64,000 nucleotides of DNA from Diploptera punctata (Eukaryota > Arthropoda > Insecta > Blattodea > Blaberidae). Made by a program: the position numbers and the translations under genes. The stretch spans positions 518,501-582,500 of the forward strand of contig JASPKZ010007543.1 of assembly GCA_030220185.1 (NCBI GenBank), in the 5' to 3' direction. The notes beneath the pieces were generated by a model that was not told the origin of the DNA, made no database searches, and saw nothing but the letters and a program-made list of their open reading frames with translations. This document shows, piece by piece, positions 1 to 10,973 of this stretch (position 1 is the first letter of the stretch; each line of letters opens with the position of its first letter).

Positions 1-152
1 TAAACCCGAGTTGCACAATTCAATGTGTCATATCTCTTATCAGTGTTGTTGCAATTTTAACAATACATATGTTTACCTGAATGAATATGCAATTTGAGAA
101 ATATATACGAGGCCCTTAGAAACCAAGGGATATAAGCTCCAGTAGATCAGTT
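1..152. other. Unclassified AT-rich sequence
   Basis: No coding or structural signal recognised. It abuts the LINE-C fragment and may be repeat-derived. Confidence 0.3.
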
Positions 153-920
153 TTGAGTAACTGGTGTTCAAAGTGTGACATTTCAAATGTGATTTTGTTA
201 GCAGATTTCTTTTCAGCCACACAAGTTCGTAGAACCATCCATTCCCTATGCCTTCTCTATAACATATTACACACATCATTACCTTATTATTTATCACACC
301 GCTTCACTAGACTCTCTGATACACATAAATTAGATACCCGATCCCTTGAGCGCAGTGTCCTTTATATCCCTCCTCATCACACGAAATCTTTTACAATTGC
401 TCTTGCTAGAACATGGAATTCCCTTCCACACTATGTCAGAGACTACCAAACTTTACAATCTTTCAGAAACAGATTGAAAATAAAATTACTAACAGAAACA
501 AGTCACTAATATTACTTTATAAAAATTAATAATGTGTTTTTTTCATTATTTAATAAAAATAGATTTAAGATTTATTAATATATTTACCTAATGCCTTGTA
601 TAATAAGCGATAGAATAATTCATTATAGTTTATTACTTTTTTGTATTTTTTCTTTCTTTTCTTTTTATGTATAGCAGATTCGAGCTGTTATTCCTTTCTG
701 TATTTATTCTATCATTAATTTAATTTTAATTGCATTTAATTTTATTGTATTATTGAACATTATTTTCATTATTATTCAATTTGACAGATAATTAATTGTT
801 TAGTATGACTATTGTTGTAATTTTTTGTATTTATATGTAACATATGTTTGTCCTGGTGAGTGGAAGAGAATGCCACATGACCTTAACTCCACCAGGCTAA
901 ATAAATGTATTCTATTCTAG
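153..920 (+). mobile_element. LINE-C fragment, C-terminus and 3' UTR
   Basis: The frame 153-509 carries the C-terminal end of a jockey/CR1-like reverse transcriptase ORF. Visible signatures are RR.IHSLCLLYNILHTSLP, a TRS box, then ART-WNSLP and a stop at 507-509. The N-terminal reverse transcriptase domain is absent, so the copy is 5'-truncated. The 3' UTR runs to about 920 and ends in a hairpin (CCTGGTGAGTGG ... CCACCAGG) followed by AATAAATG. The same architecture recurs at 7508, 15470, 32417 and in reverse at 25218, 35600 and 49570. A retrotransposon remnant; clade assignment is approximate. Confidence 0.8.
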
Positions 921-1365
921 ATTTCAACACCAGACAGATTTTTACTTGCATCCATTGCACACTCAGATTAGTATCTGCTTTAACTACTAAAATCTACACT
1001 TAACTGTAATTTGTCGCTTGTACCCCTTATCTTCTAAGGGTCTCAATATATAATTGAAGGGCAGTAACATGATTAGATAAGGAACACTGTAATATCCATG
1101 TACATATTATGTCTATTCTGTACCACCATAAATATTCGATCGGAGAACTTTTAGCGTCATGTTGGACAATGTGATAATACATGTTCCCGCTAGAGCCAAA
1201 CACAAACATGTTTTGCTAACATTTTAAAGGGATTCTATCCCAAGAGTTAACCTAGATTATTGGGCAAGTTAGGGTAAAAAAATGAGCAAATTAGTACACC
1301 AGATTAGCTTAGCATTCACTTGTTTTTAACGGGTTTTGTGATAATTGGCTACACTGTCTGAGAAA
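921..1365. other. No gene recognised
   Basis: AT-rich sequence without a recognisable repeat family member, tRNA or sustained coding frame. Confidence 0.4.
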
Positions 1366-1369
1366 TTAC

Positions 1370-1700
1370 TAATTTATTTACATACAGATTTTCAATGTTC
1401 ATTCATCTTTCTATGCCTGAAGCTTTATTTTCTTTCTCCACTCGTCTCTCTCCATCCACTCCAGTCCTCTTGTTCTCATTCCAGATCTTATTTCTTGCAT
1501 CCACGAGTTTTGGGGCCTTCCTTTCGTCCTTCTTCCATGTGGACTACATTCCAATGTTTTTCTGGGTAACCTTTCTTCTTACATTCGTCGCACATGCCCA
1601 TACCAATATAATTGCTTGTATCTTATAAAATCTACTATTGAATATCTAATATTTTTTATTCGTATGACAGTATTTCTTATTTTTTCTAATTTTGAACATC
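1370..1700 (-). mobile_element. LINE-F tail fragment
   Basis: Read on the minus strand this encodes a degraded copy of the LINE-F C-terminal tail, with RLPRKTLE, GRP.NSWMQEI and ERDEW signatures. Better copies lie at 4590-4920 and 23050-23550. Frames are broken and only the last roughly 100 codons of the retrotransposon protein remain. Confidence 0.75.
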
Positions 1701-1964
1701 TTGCTGCTCTCCTCAAGAAATCCATTTCCATCGACATAAGTTTTTATTCTAACGTTTGGTTGAATTTCTAAACTTCAGCTCCATATGTGACAGAAACGAC
1801 TAATACATATTCTATATTGCAAATATGCCGATTTTAGGATACTTTGAGCTCAACATCACACTTTATTTAAATTATTTTTTACTTTTTTTTTGGAAAAAGT
1901 CAACATGCATATTTATTTCAAATAATTGTTATTATTCATACACTGCAACAAAATCTTGTGTGTT

Positions 1965-2492
1965 TTTACACGCTTTATATTAGCTTGACCTTTATCTATC
2001 TATCTATCTATCTATCTATGTAACGGAATCTTTCAACGCGATTTTCACCCACTTAGAATCATTGGATCGACTTGAAACTTTGTATACTTGTAGAGGACCC
2101 GTGACAATACAATAATTTCATATTTATTTTCTAAAATCCTGGCCATAATCATCAGGAAAAAAAAAGTGTTTTTGTATCAATGTAACGGAATCTTTCAACG
2201 CGATTTTCACCCACTTAGAAACATTGGATCGACTTGAAACTTTGTGTACTTGTAGAGGAACCGTGACAATACAATAATTTCATATTGTGTTTCTAAAATC
2301 CTGGCCAGAGTCATCCGAAAATCAAAAAAAAATGAAAACTGGTATAATAGGTTGCGGACTTGTCGACTTTTTAGTCAATCGTTGTAAGAGCTCAGTTGGT
2401 AGAGCAGTGAACTCTTAGGGGTATATAATTTCAGTAATCCATACGTCACTGGTTCAAATCCGGCTGGGAGGGTTTTTTTATAGAAGAGTATT
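1965..2492 (+). repeat. tRNA-Tyr-containing repeat, copy 1
   Basis: This matches the reverse complement of 61590-61958 from the start motif TTTTTACACGCTTT to AGAAGAGTATTA. It contains a (TCTA)n run at about 1993-2018 and two direct copies of a 140-150 bp unit (about 2019-2160 and 2182-2315, each starting TGTAACGGAATCTTTC). A GGTTGCGGACTTGT stretch follows, then a tRNA-Tyr-like sequence with an intron. No protein coding. It may be a SINE-like or other non-autonomous element; the class is undetermined. Confidence 0.75.
2381..2472 (+). pseudogene. tRNA-Tyr-like sequence with retained intron
   Basis: The D-arm (GAGCTCAGTTGGTAGAGC) and T-arm (ACTGGTTCAAATCCGGC) match eukaryotic tRNA-Tyr. An insert of about 18 bp (about 2419-2436) sits just 3' of the anticodon loop, the standard tRNA intron position. 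The acceptor strands (GTTGTAA and TGGGAGG) do not pair and the anticodon region reads CTCTTAG, so this is not a functional tRNA-Tyr gene. A and B boxes look usable for RNA polymerase III. It is part of the repeated unit also found at 61610-61701. Confidence 0.8.
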
Positions 2493-3226
2493 ACTTTTAG
2501 CTCATACTACAATAGTATCGAATTTAAAGATATTTACATTTTTATCTTATTCTGTAAAATAGTAAAACTAACCATTTTTTAGTTTTCTAATAAAGCGTGT
2601 TCTTTTAGTTTTTTAAAACTATTATTTATTTTTATTTGAATTTATGTTGGTGGCATGGTGGTATAGAATCTCCCATATTTTATTAAAACCTTAAAGTTGA
2701 ATATATTTTGAAAACAAAGTGAAATTGTATAAATTTGCACCATAGAGCACTTTTGTTCTGAGCTAGGAATGCAGCTCGGTTTACACGCAGAAATTACTTG
2801 AATTTAACAAAAGGTATGTAATGTAAAAACCAACTCACCTTTTTGGAAGACAACAAAAAGCATAATGCAAATGTTAAAAGCACGCGGAACATGGCTGAAT
2901 GCATTCTGGTCACGAAGACTTGTGTACAGTGTTTTGTTTGCTAGAGACTAAGTGAATAAGAGGTTATGTGGGTAACATAATATAAATTACAAAGTGGGTA
3001 GTCTATCATTACCCCAAGTAGTGTCCCCAAGGTCAGTTGCATCTTGGTATTTCCTTGAATCTGCAATTTTCTTATAACTCATGTAAAGGCCTATAATCCA
3101 ACAGTTACGCTCTATTGAGTAACACCAAGAAATTGGTACTTGAAATAAACGTCAATAGAACTAAATATATGTTCATATAAAGTAATACCCCAATTATATA
3201 ATAGAAATGGACAGTTAATGAAAAAT
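2493..3226. other. No gene recognised; AT-rich
   Basis: The only notable feature is a motif at about 2566-2632 (TTTTCTAATAAAGCGTG...), which recurs in the fold-back element at 61002-61463. No sustained coding frame was seen. Confidence 0.4.
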
Positions 3227-3237
3227 AAGGGACATTT

Positions 3238-3879
3238 TGAAGAAGTGGCTGGATTAAAATACCTAGGAACAATAATTACAAATAGGAATGAGATGCACAA
3301 AGAAATTAAACATAGGCTCAATTACGGAAATGCGTGCTATTATGCATTGCAGAGACTCTTGTTGTCCCAAATCCTTTAAAAAAAACGTTAAACTGAAAAT
3401 ACATAAAACTATTATTCTACCAGTTATATTATATGGGTGCGAAACATGGACTCTTACTTTAAGGGAGGAAAGGAGATTACGAGTATTCGAGAATAAAGTA
3501 CTTAGGAAATTTTTTGGACCAAAGAGAGATGAACGGACAGGTGAATGGAGAAGACTACATAATAATGAACTACATGGTCTTTATAGGAAGTCAGATATAA
3601 TAAGAACAGTTAAGTCTCGTAGACTGCGATGGGCAGGACATGTTGCACGTATGGTGAATGCAAGACTTGCATGGAAGCTTCTTGTAGGAAAGCCAGAGGG
3701 AAAACGTCCAGTTGGTAGACCAAGAATGAGGTGGGAGAATAACATTAACTATGATTTCAGGGAAGTAGATTATACAGGGAATGATTGCAAAGCATTAGCT
3801 TAGGATAGGGATGTATGGAGAGCTTATGTCCGCGCGGCCATGAACCTACGGGTTCGATATTGCCAGTGGGTAAGTAAGT
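3238..3879 (+). mobile_element. LINE-A copy with 11-bp TSD
   Basis: 5'-truncated LINE. The frame 3288-3803 encodes the C-terminal tail: ILPVILYGCETWTLTLREER, then RRLRWAGHVARM, KPEGKRPVGRPRMRWEN and NYDFREVDYTGND. A premature TAG at about 3801 replaces the usual AQDRDVWRAYV continuation, which is still visible downstream. The 3' end is the GTAAGTAAGTA tail. The TSD AAGGGACATTT lies at 3227-3237 and 3880-3890. The host is itself an older LINE-A piece. Reverse transcriptase and endonuclease domains are absent. Confidence 0.9.
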
Positions 3880-3890
3880 AAGGGACATTT

Positions 3891-3965
3891 GTTGTCCCAA
3901 CTTTGCTCAAAACATTAAACTGAAAATATGTAAGTCTGTTTTTCTCCCAGTTACATTGTATGAGA
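3891..3965 (+). mobile_element. Older LINE-A fragment
   Basis: A short degraded stretch equivalent to CPNFAQNIKLKICKSV..PVTLY of the LINE-A tail. It continues the sequence interrupted by the younger LINE-A insertion at 3238-3879. Confidence 0.6.
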
Positions 3966-4040
3966 TGCCTGGATAGTGTGGTGGGTAACGCACTATCGTA
4001 TAGAGTTAGAGGTTCCGCGTTCAAATCCCAATTCAAGCAT
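3966..4040 (+). repeat. tRNA-like short sequence
   Basis: It resembles a tRNA or SINE head. An A-box-like TAGTGTGGTGGGTAACGC is followed about 30 bp later by a B-box-like GCGTTCAAATCCC. Arms do not pair well enough to call a functional tRNA. Confidence 0.4.
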
Positions 4041-4065
4041 AATTTTTTATTTTAATGATATATAT

Positions 4066-4320
4066 ATATATATATAATTTATATACAGATTTTCAATATT
4101 TACGCATCTTTCTGTGCCTAAAGTTTTATTTTCCTTCTCCACTCGTCTCTCTCCATCCACTCCATATCCTCCAGTCCTCTTGCTCTCATTTCAGTTCTTA
4201 TTCCTTGCAACCACGAGTTCCGAGGTCTTCATTTTCTTCTTCTTATTCTTCTTCCAATGTTTTTCTGGGTAACCTTTCTTCTTGCATTTGTCGTACATTC
4301 CATAATAATTTAAGTGCTTG
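4066..4320 (-). mobile_element. LINE-F tail fragment
   Basis: The minus strand matches the LINE-F tail (RLPRKT, GRP, ERDEWR equivalents) with broken frames. TA-rich microsatellite runs bound it at about 4059-4077 and 4320-4340. Confidence 0.7.
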
Positions 4321-4342
4321 TATATATATATATATATATATC

Positions 4343-4588
4343 ATCATAATCATGAACAAATTCGTTTTAGGCCACGTGGCCTTTACAGTAAACCTAGCGA
4401 AGATGGTCTTGATCTTTCCACCGATGTTTTGGTCTTCCTTGGTCCCTATGTCCAGTTGGGGTATAATGGAATGCTAATTTTGGAAGTCTATTTCTTGCCA
4501 TTTTCCTCAGATGATTTTTCCATTCTTGTTGGTATCTTTGTATATCTTCATTTAAACTTGTTACTCCAAGTTTTCCTCTGATAATATA
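4343..4588 (-). mobile_element. LINE-G tail fragment
   Basis: The minus-strand frame (part of 4394-4627) reads YQQEWKNHLRKMARNRLPKL, then YTPTGHRDQGRPKHRWKDQ. This is the H..KM.RNR...Y.P.G.R..GRP..RW tail typical of these LINEs. It joins head-to-head with the LINE-F copy at 4590. Only the 3' end remains. Confidence 0.8.
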
Positions 4589-4589
4589 A

Positions 4590-4920
4590 AGATGTTCAAA
4601 ATTAGACAAAATTAGAAATACTGTCATAAAAGAAAAATGAATATCGGTTATTCAATAGTAGATTATATATGGTATAAGCAAAATAAAAAAAATGTAAGAA
4701 GAAAGATTACCCAGGAAAACATTGGAATGCTGTCCACCTGGAAGAAGGAGGAGGGGAAGACCTCGAAACTCTTGGATGCAGGAAATAACTGGAATGAGAG
4801 CAAGAGGACTGGAGGACATGGATTGGATGGAGAGAGACGAGTGGAGAAGAAAAATAAAACATTAGGCACAGAAAGATGTGCAAACATTAAAATAATGTAT
4901 CTAAATAAAAATATATATAA
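4590..4920 (+). mobile_element. LINE-F tail fragment
   Basis: Plus-strand copy of the LINE-F tail. It starts with the FKIRQN-like segment and NIGYSIVDYI, then RRKITQ/RLPRKTLE, a GRPRNSWMQEI equivalent in a shifted frame, and ERDEW. Frameshifts break the ORF. Confidence 0.8.
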
Positions 4921-4935
4921 TTTCATTATATAGAG

Positions 4936-5165
4936 ATTCTTCAACAAATATTTTAGAGCAAAAGGGAGATGAACGGACATTTTTAATGGAGATAACTGCG
5001 TAACAGTTAGTAGTATGATCGGTTTAGGAAACTGGATGTAAGAAGAATGCAATGTCACGGGAATGAGAAATGAATGAGGTGTATGTAAACATTATATGTG
5101 GAAGCCAGAGAAGGAAAACTATCAGTAGATAGACTAAGAATCATGTGAGAAAATACTATTAGCCA
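4936..5165 (+). mobile_element. Degraded LINE-A fragment
   Basis: Weak but collinear match to LINE-A: FRAKGR-DERT, an RLHN-like stretch, then a GRP-like VDRLRI segment (about 5119-5140). Many indels suggest an old copy. Confidence 0.55.
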
Positions 5166-5467
5166 CCATTTGATTGAGATAATACAATATTTTGCAATCA
5201 GACAATGATCATAATTGAAAACACTTTGAAATTCAGTTCATTTGCTTTCAAAAGTCATACTTTAATGCCTCAAAATGCACATTATTTTAATATAATTCAT
5301 TAGAGACATGTGTTATACGTAAAAAAAATAAATACAGTGATGTAAACATAACCTCTAATTGGCAAAACATTGACTGACTGACTGTTTTGTGGCAATGACT
5401 AGCATTGCCCAGTGTGCCGCTTTTTGGGAACCAGTTGAGGTCCCTTGGCGGCCAAACACCATTGTGT
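5166..5467. other. No gene recognised
   Basis: AT-rich; no recognisable repeat. Confidence 0.35.
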
Positions 5468-5737
5468 TTATTCAGTAGGGGTTTTGTTCCTTAGCCTTGC
5501 TGTCTCGCTGCTTATTGTGTTCATTACCGTAGCAGGTATGGATGATATGAAACATGAGTTCACTAGATTTGTCAGGAACACAAACCTCTCCATAGGTGTC
5601 GACAGACCACTCAGCAGAGGCTGAATGTTATGGAAAAGTTGTTGTCCCTGATCCGTCATTGGTATAGCAGCCACAGACCCTGGCTGGCATGGGACAGTGC
5701 CTGTAGTAGGTTTAACTGTGATGCCAGAATTTACCAT
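5468..5737 (-). CDS. Uncharacterised short ORF, 89 aa
   Basis: An open frame unlike the surrounding transposon tails, beginning MVNSGITVKPTTGTVPC and rich in Ser, Thr and Pro. It has no recognised domain, membrane segment or zinc motif. No splice or promoter evidence was identified. It could be an exon of a host gene, part of an unknown element, or chance; I assign no function. Confidence 0.2.
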   Translation of the reverse strand: MVNSGITVKPTTGTVPCQPGSVAAIPMTDQGQQLFHNIQPLLSGLSTPMERFVFLTNLVNSCFISSIPATVMNTISSETARLRNKTPTE

Positions 5738-5925
5738 AGAACTATATGAGACTGTTTAATTTTATCGTTTCAGTTATTTAAATGTGGCGGACCGCACTGA
5801 AAACAAAATCACACATGACAGTTATAATTATGTTTATTGGGTAGTTCGACACACATTTAAGTTATTGCTACTCGTTCGTTTTCTTTTGTTTCATTAATAA
5901 TCTAATATGTAAAAATTAATGTTTG

Positions 5926-6655
5926 TTTGTTTGTTTTTTTGTTCGTATTTTATGCGTGGCCAAACCGTTAGTCCTATTTTTATGGGGATTTTTGCAAAAT
6001 GTGCAGGAGATTCCTAGAATGAACATTGGCTATAAGAGTGTTGTGATACTCAACCCCTTCACCCTTAAAAATCACCCTTTGTTGTGAAAAACTTGAAATA
6101 AAGTCCCTATTTTGAAGCTTAAATGGCTTACGCTGCCTAAACCATAACAAATACACCAAATTAATGTACACAGAATTAGATATCTGAAAAAACTCTACAA
6201 AAAGGTGCGCGACAGCATATGTTTATCTTTTACGGATAACTCACAATAACCATTTTTGTCTTTCATTGATGCCAAGAAGATCGGGATAAATCGATTCCCG
6301 GACAAGCGTGTTCTGCCATATTCTTCTTCCGATTGAGATGGGACTTTTTGAAAAATGTTCAGGAGATTCCGGGGATGAACATAGGCTATATGAGAGTTGT
6401 AATACTCAACCCCTTCACCCTTAAAAATCACCCTTTGTAGTGAAAAACGTGGAAAGAAGTTCCTATTTTGACGCTTAAATGGCTTACGCTGCCTAAACCA
6501 TAACAAATACACCAAATTAATGTACACAGAATTGAATATCTCAAAAAACTCTACAAAACGTCCGCGACAGCATATGTTTATCATCTACGGATAACTCACA
6601 ATAACCATTTTTGTCTTTAAAGAATATCGGGATAAGCAGATTCCCGGGCAAGCAT
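5926..6655 (-). repeat. Repeat F, two tandem units of 357 bp
   Basis: Two direct units, seen for example as GGCTTACGCTGCCTAAACC at 6124 and 6481. The same unit is present on the plus strand at 21918-22870 and 42800-43980, where it ends in ACAAACAAACAAAC. Small frames inside (5980-6171, 6195-6584) are frame shadows of a conserved non-coding repeat. Confidence 0.8.
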
Positions 6656-7050
6656 AACAGCGCACGGCTGGTGGTAAAAACACATTAACATTTATTTAGG
6701 AGCATTAGCTAGTACTAAATAAATGAAACCAATTGATGTATCCTGTAGGATACTTTGCCAATTAAAGGGTTAAATAAAACATAATTAAATCTAAATGCAG
6801 ATATGTTCTCTTTTTCTTGGTGATTTGATTCAGGATCCACGTTGGATAAAGTTGAATGAATTCAGTTCTTCATGAATTCTGAAATAAACAAAAACAACAT
6901 GATTTCAGGATAATTATTATTTCAGATTTTATATTCATTACGTTCTTACTAGGGAACTTCCAACCATTACATGCCGAAAATTACTTAGAAATTTCTCCCA
7001 GAGAAGCGTTGTTACGCACCAAGGTCTTGTCCAAAAATTACCTGTTTCAT
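6656..7050. other. No gene recognised
   Basis: AT-rich spacer; nothing supportable. Confidence 0.35.
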
Positions 7051-7054
7051 AGGG

Positions 7055-7340
7055 TCAGTTAATACAACTCCTCAATTGGTAAACTGGATAATCCTGGCAG
7101 CCTGATCTTGCGCCGCGTACCTACACACTCCACTCCGCTCTAATCACGCAGGGATGAGATCTGCTTCGCACAGTGGATTGCTATTGTTGAATTATGACTT
7201 CGATTTCTGTGCCCTCCAGTTAAAACGGCAGATATTTTATTTGGACACAGCCTGGGTACATTTAAATGCTTCTCTGGGAAAACATTTAAAATAGGATTCG
7301 TAATGGTTGACAAGTGCCTTGTCAGTAGGGAGATTAAATA
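7055..7340. repeat. Repeat M, copy 1
   Basis: Diverged copy of the sequence at 44720-45045. Both share AATACAACTCCT, a GCGCCGCGT core, CACTCCACTCCGCT, ACAGTGGA-TGC and AATGCTTCTC segments in the same order. Class and orientation unknown; no coding. Confidence 0.65.
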
Positions 7341-7507
7341 ATCTATTCCCATAGTTGTTGGAATTAACTCGTACAAGTTGAAACCAGGAACTCTGGGTCA
7401 ATAGCGCTTTCAAGCAAAAATTGAAAACAATTGTGAAACTTGTACAGTAATAATAATACTTTTTTTTTTGCATCATAAGATATTTAATAATTTTAAAATT
7501 ATATATA

Positions 7508-8353
7508 TACGTACACCTAGACTGGAAAATCCAGGTGAATAATATCTGCAAGAAAGTGTTCTCAATTCTTCACTCCCTAAATAGTTCTAAAAACTTCCTT
7601 CCTACAAAATTAAAACAAATACTTGTACAGACTCTCTTAATGCCACACTTCGACTACTGCGACATATTACTGACTAATCTGACAACTGATCTATCTGACA
7701 GACTACAGCGTGCTCATAATGCGTGCATTCGATTTATATTCAATCTCCGTCGTTATGACCACGTGTCTCCTTCATTTCAGGCCTTATCATGGCTACGCCT
7801 AAATGACAGAAGAACTTTACATTCACATACCTTACTATTCCAAATTCTGCACACATATTTACCAACTTATTTAACAACACGTTTTCAACATTTATCGGCT
7901 CATCACAATTTAGGAACAAGATCACAAGACTCTTCTTTACTTTTGATACCACAACACAGGACCTGTCTGTAACTCTGAATCTTACACAATATCTATGGCT
8001 AGAGCATGGAACTCACTTCCCAGTCATGTCAGGGACTGTCAATCGCTATCATTATTTAAATCCAAATTAACTGATATCTTAAGTTCGACACAATGAAAAC
8101 ATTAACTACATAACAACTATATAGAACATTCTATTAATAATCATGTAGGAAGCTATTTACTTTATTTTATATCATTTTAATTTTATTATATTCTATGTTT
8201 TTGTTAACATTAGCTAGTATTAGATCCATCATCATTGTATTTTGTTTAGTCTGTATTTTAATATCTTAAAATTGTAATATGTACGTAATTTTTGTATAAT
8301 TTTACTATTCGCTGGTTGAGTGGAAGAGAAGGCACTCTGCCAGCTAAAATAAA

Positions 8354-8394
<41 letters not shown>

Positions 8395-8395
8395 T
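7508..8395 (+). mobile_element. LINE-C copy with 3' hairpin
   Basis: The ORF 7535-7972 continues in a shifted frame to a stop near 8094. It covers the C-terminal region of a jockey/CR1-like reverse transcriptase: HLDWKIQVN, LMPHFDYCDILLTN, LQRAHNACIRFIFNLR, ALSWLRLNDRR, then ARAWNSLPSHVRDC after the frameshift. The catalytic palm is missing. The 3' UTR ends with CTGGTTGAGTGGAAGAG ... CTCTGCCAG and an (ATT)n tail to 8395. Confidence 0.85.
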
Positions 8396-8525
8396 ATAAC
8401 TAATATAGCATTTAAAACAATTTTCGTATTTGTAAGTGTATTTTTATGTTATCAGTATGGCTTGGAGTTTAATGTAATAAAAAGATAAGATTGCAATACA
8501 GATAGTATATATTATTCAACTATTT

Positions 8526-8850
8526 GTGAGTGAAACCATCCCCAGAATTATAAAAACTTTCTTAACAAGTGCAAGAATAGGCCACATAGTCACCCAGAAA
8601 TACCTATTTCGTTTTAATCTCATTGATTCTAGCACCTGCTGTTGGTGTAACAGTCATGAAGAAGATCTTGAACACATCCTCATAAATTGCTCTTTTCCAA
8701 ACCTTCAAAGAACTAAACTCAAATCTTTAATACCTGGAACTTTGGAAAAGCACAGCAATATATCCTGACTACTCCTCATCTTTGGACTCTAGCAGCTGGA
8801 ATATACTACAAACATAGGGCGCTATATCCATCTTTAGTAAAATGAAGAAC
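8526..8850 (+). mobile_element. LINE-D-like C-terminal fragment
   Basis: The frame 8526-8768 carries FLTSARIGHIVTQKYLFRFN, CCWCNSHEEDLEHILINC and a following basic stretch. The C..C...EED.EH.L..C pattern is the C-terminal zinc-knuckle-like region that follows RNase H in several LINE clades. No RNase H or reverse transcriptase is present here. Confidence 0.75.
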
Positions 8851-9045
8851 AATGTAGTGGAACTTTGTGTTGCCAGCAAATAGCTGGATACACTAAGAAG
8901 ATAGAATTCAACTGTTCGTGTGTGAAACCAAAACAAAAGACAGTCAGAAGTCTAACTTTCATTATACTATTCAAATGTTTGTGTGTGAAACAAAAACAAA
9001 AGATAGTTGTGAGTCTAACTTCTAATTATACCATGTTGCAATGTT
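8851..9045. repeat. Short tandem duplication
   Basis: Two units of about 66 bp (near 8908 and 8974) share GTGTGTGAAAC, AAACAAAAGA and GTCTAACTT. A similar start motif lies at 8513-8535, on the other side of the LINE-D-like fragment. Confidence 0.6.
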
Positions 9046-9198
9046 AACTATTAGTACATAAAATTCCTAGCCCAGTTATCAGTGTTTACATTAGTTTGAC
9101 TTAATTACAACGTACAATGACATTTTTGAATAGGCATATATTTTTTCACTAGGCGAGACAGACCTAATAGAATTTATTATTACTATAATTATTATTAT

Positions 9199-9550
9199 CG
9201 CCCACGGTGGACTAGTGGTTATGCTCCTTGACTCTGGGTCCGAGGGTCGCAGGTTCAAACTCGGCCGCGGTCGATGGATTTTTTAGGATGGAAAAATCCA
9301 AGGAGGAAGTCCTCCGGGAGAGACTTCAAGCCGTGGGTCCCGAGTCTGAAAATTTTCAGGCTAGTAAAAGAGGCCTCTAACCAAAATTTAGCGACTATTC
9401 TCAAACGTCCTAGTAATACCTTAGTTGCCTGGTAGATGTCTCATTGAGTCGGTGTGTTGACCGCATGCTACTCATGACATCTATGGACAAATAAGGTAAC
9501 TAAAATGCACTTGTTCTATAAACTCATGATAAAGGAGAGGCTCAACTATC
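9199..9550 (+). mobile_element. SINE-A
   Basis: tRNA-derived head with A box GGACTAGTGGTTATGC and B box GGTTCAAAC, then a body (GATGGATTTTTTAGGATGG, TCCGGGAGAGACTT, GAAAATTTTCAGGCT) shared with reverse copies at 15618, 39299, 40911, 44270 and 63828. It sits in ATT-rich DNA. Confidence 0.85.
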
Positions 9551-9578
9551 GGCTACGACATTAATAAAATATGATTAT

Positions 9579-9743
<165 letters not shown>

Positions 9744-9939
9744 GGTCGAAACAGTGACGATCTTTAACTGTTAAATCCAACCGTGTTACCACCACATTTT
9801 TAGTCAGGTTTAAAAATCCTGATCCCACCGAGTAGCGAACAGTCGACCTTCTTGCTTGTAGTGTTTTGCCTTAACCAACTACGTTACTGGAAGTACAGTA
9901 GAATGTATTTACACTGAGCAACAAAAAATAATCTTTTTT

Positions 9940-10095
9940 GTCTTCTTCTTCTTCTTAAACTTAATTTGTAGGATTTCATCCTGTTTATTTCCAAAATCAC
10001 TCCTCGGAGGAAGACGTATTGGATGCGTATTCACACTGTCTATCCACCTCTTGGCTGGTCTTCCTCTTGTTCTTCTCCCGTCCATTGGTTTTTGT
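9940..10095 (-). mobile_element. LINE-E tail fragment
   Basis: The minus strand matches the LINE-E tail ending RTRGRPAKRWIDSE...SSSEE and the downstream TTCCAAAATCACTCC and GTAGGATTTCATCC blocks. Its 3' end borders a TTCTTCTTCTT run at about 9941. Confidence 0.75.
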
Positions 10096-10735
10096 GTTTT
10101 GTCTCAGGAAGGAAAATATGTGATTCTGATAGTATTGTTTCTCCTGAATTCAAATATGATATCGGTTTTTCTCCATCACGCAAGGTTTCCGAGAGAACAG
10201 GGAAACACTTTAATATTTTCTACATTCGTAACAACACAATATTCGAACATTCGGACTCACCTAGAAAGTAAGAAATGGCGATTTTCTGCTATATTTTGCC
10301 TGTGAAGCATCCCTCTTGATGGTCCAACAATAATCGGCGGCATATTAGGATTCCATTTGCCTTGATATCTCTTTTCTATAGCTGAAATCTCCTGAGTTAG
10401 CTCATATGGTTTTATTTTACAATGGACAAATGGACGAAAAAACATTTATTAAAATAATAATTATTTAAATCCATTAATTGAAATTGAAATAAAAAACTGT
10501 GGGTGGTGGAGAAATTCCAATTACATATTTGAAAACACGATAAAAAAACTGCATTAAATACAACTATTGGTATTCATGAGACAAAAATCATGTTGGACCA
10601 GTGTAATAAATTCATACTTACCAACATATCTGTGTAAATTTGTTTCGTTAATTCATATAAACACTTCCATGGAGTAAAACTGTTTACACACTCCCCCTCA
10701 CCCTCTGAAAATAAAAACCACACAATTTAATTACA
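10096..10735. other. No gene recognised
   Basis: Two overlapping frames at 10023-10305 have no recognisable motif. Possibly old repeat. Confidence 0.35.
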
Positions 10736-10973
10736 ATAATTATCTGAGGGATTTAGAGCAAAAGTGGACCAAGTCTTTATATTTAATCTTGTGAGAAAAA
10801 TTTATATGAACGAAGTTATGCATCAATCGTCTAAGCGCCTTTTAAAAATATATTTTGATGCCAATTGTTGCACTGTCTCATGAAGTAAGTGTACGTACAA
10901 TTTTAGGGCCAAATATTTAAATGTAGCCTTATTATTAAAAGAAAATGTAAACGCCATCAGACTATACCAGGAT

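Noticed and set aside
2381..2472. A functional tRNA-Tyr gene
   Set aside because: Acceptor strands do not pair, the anticodon is altered, and the sequence is embedded in a dispersed repeat.
5980..6584. Conserved short peptides NLVYLLWFRQRKPF in several places
   Set aside because: They come from repeat F units. Frames carry indels between units, so the conservation is that of DNA, not protein.
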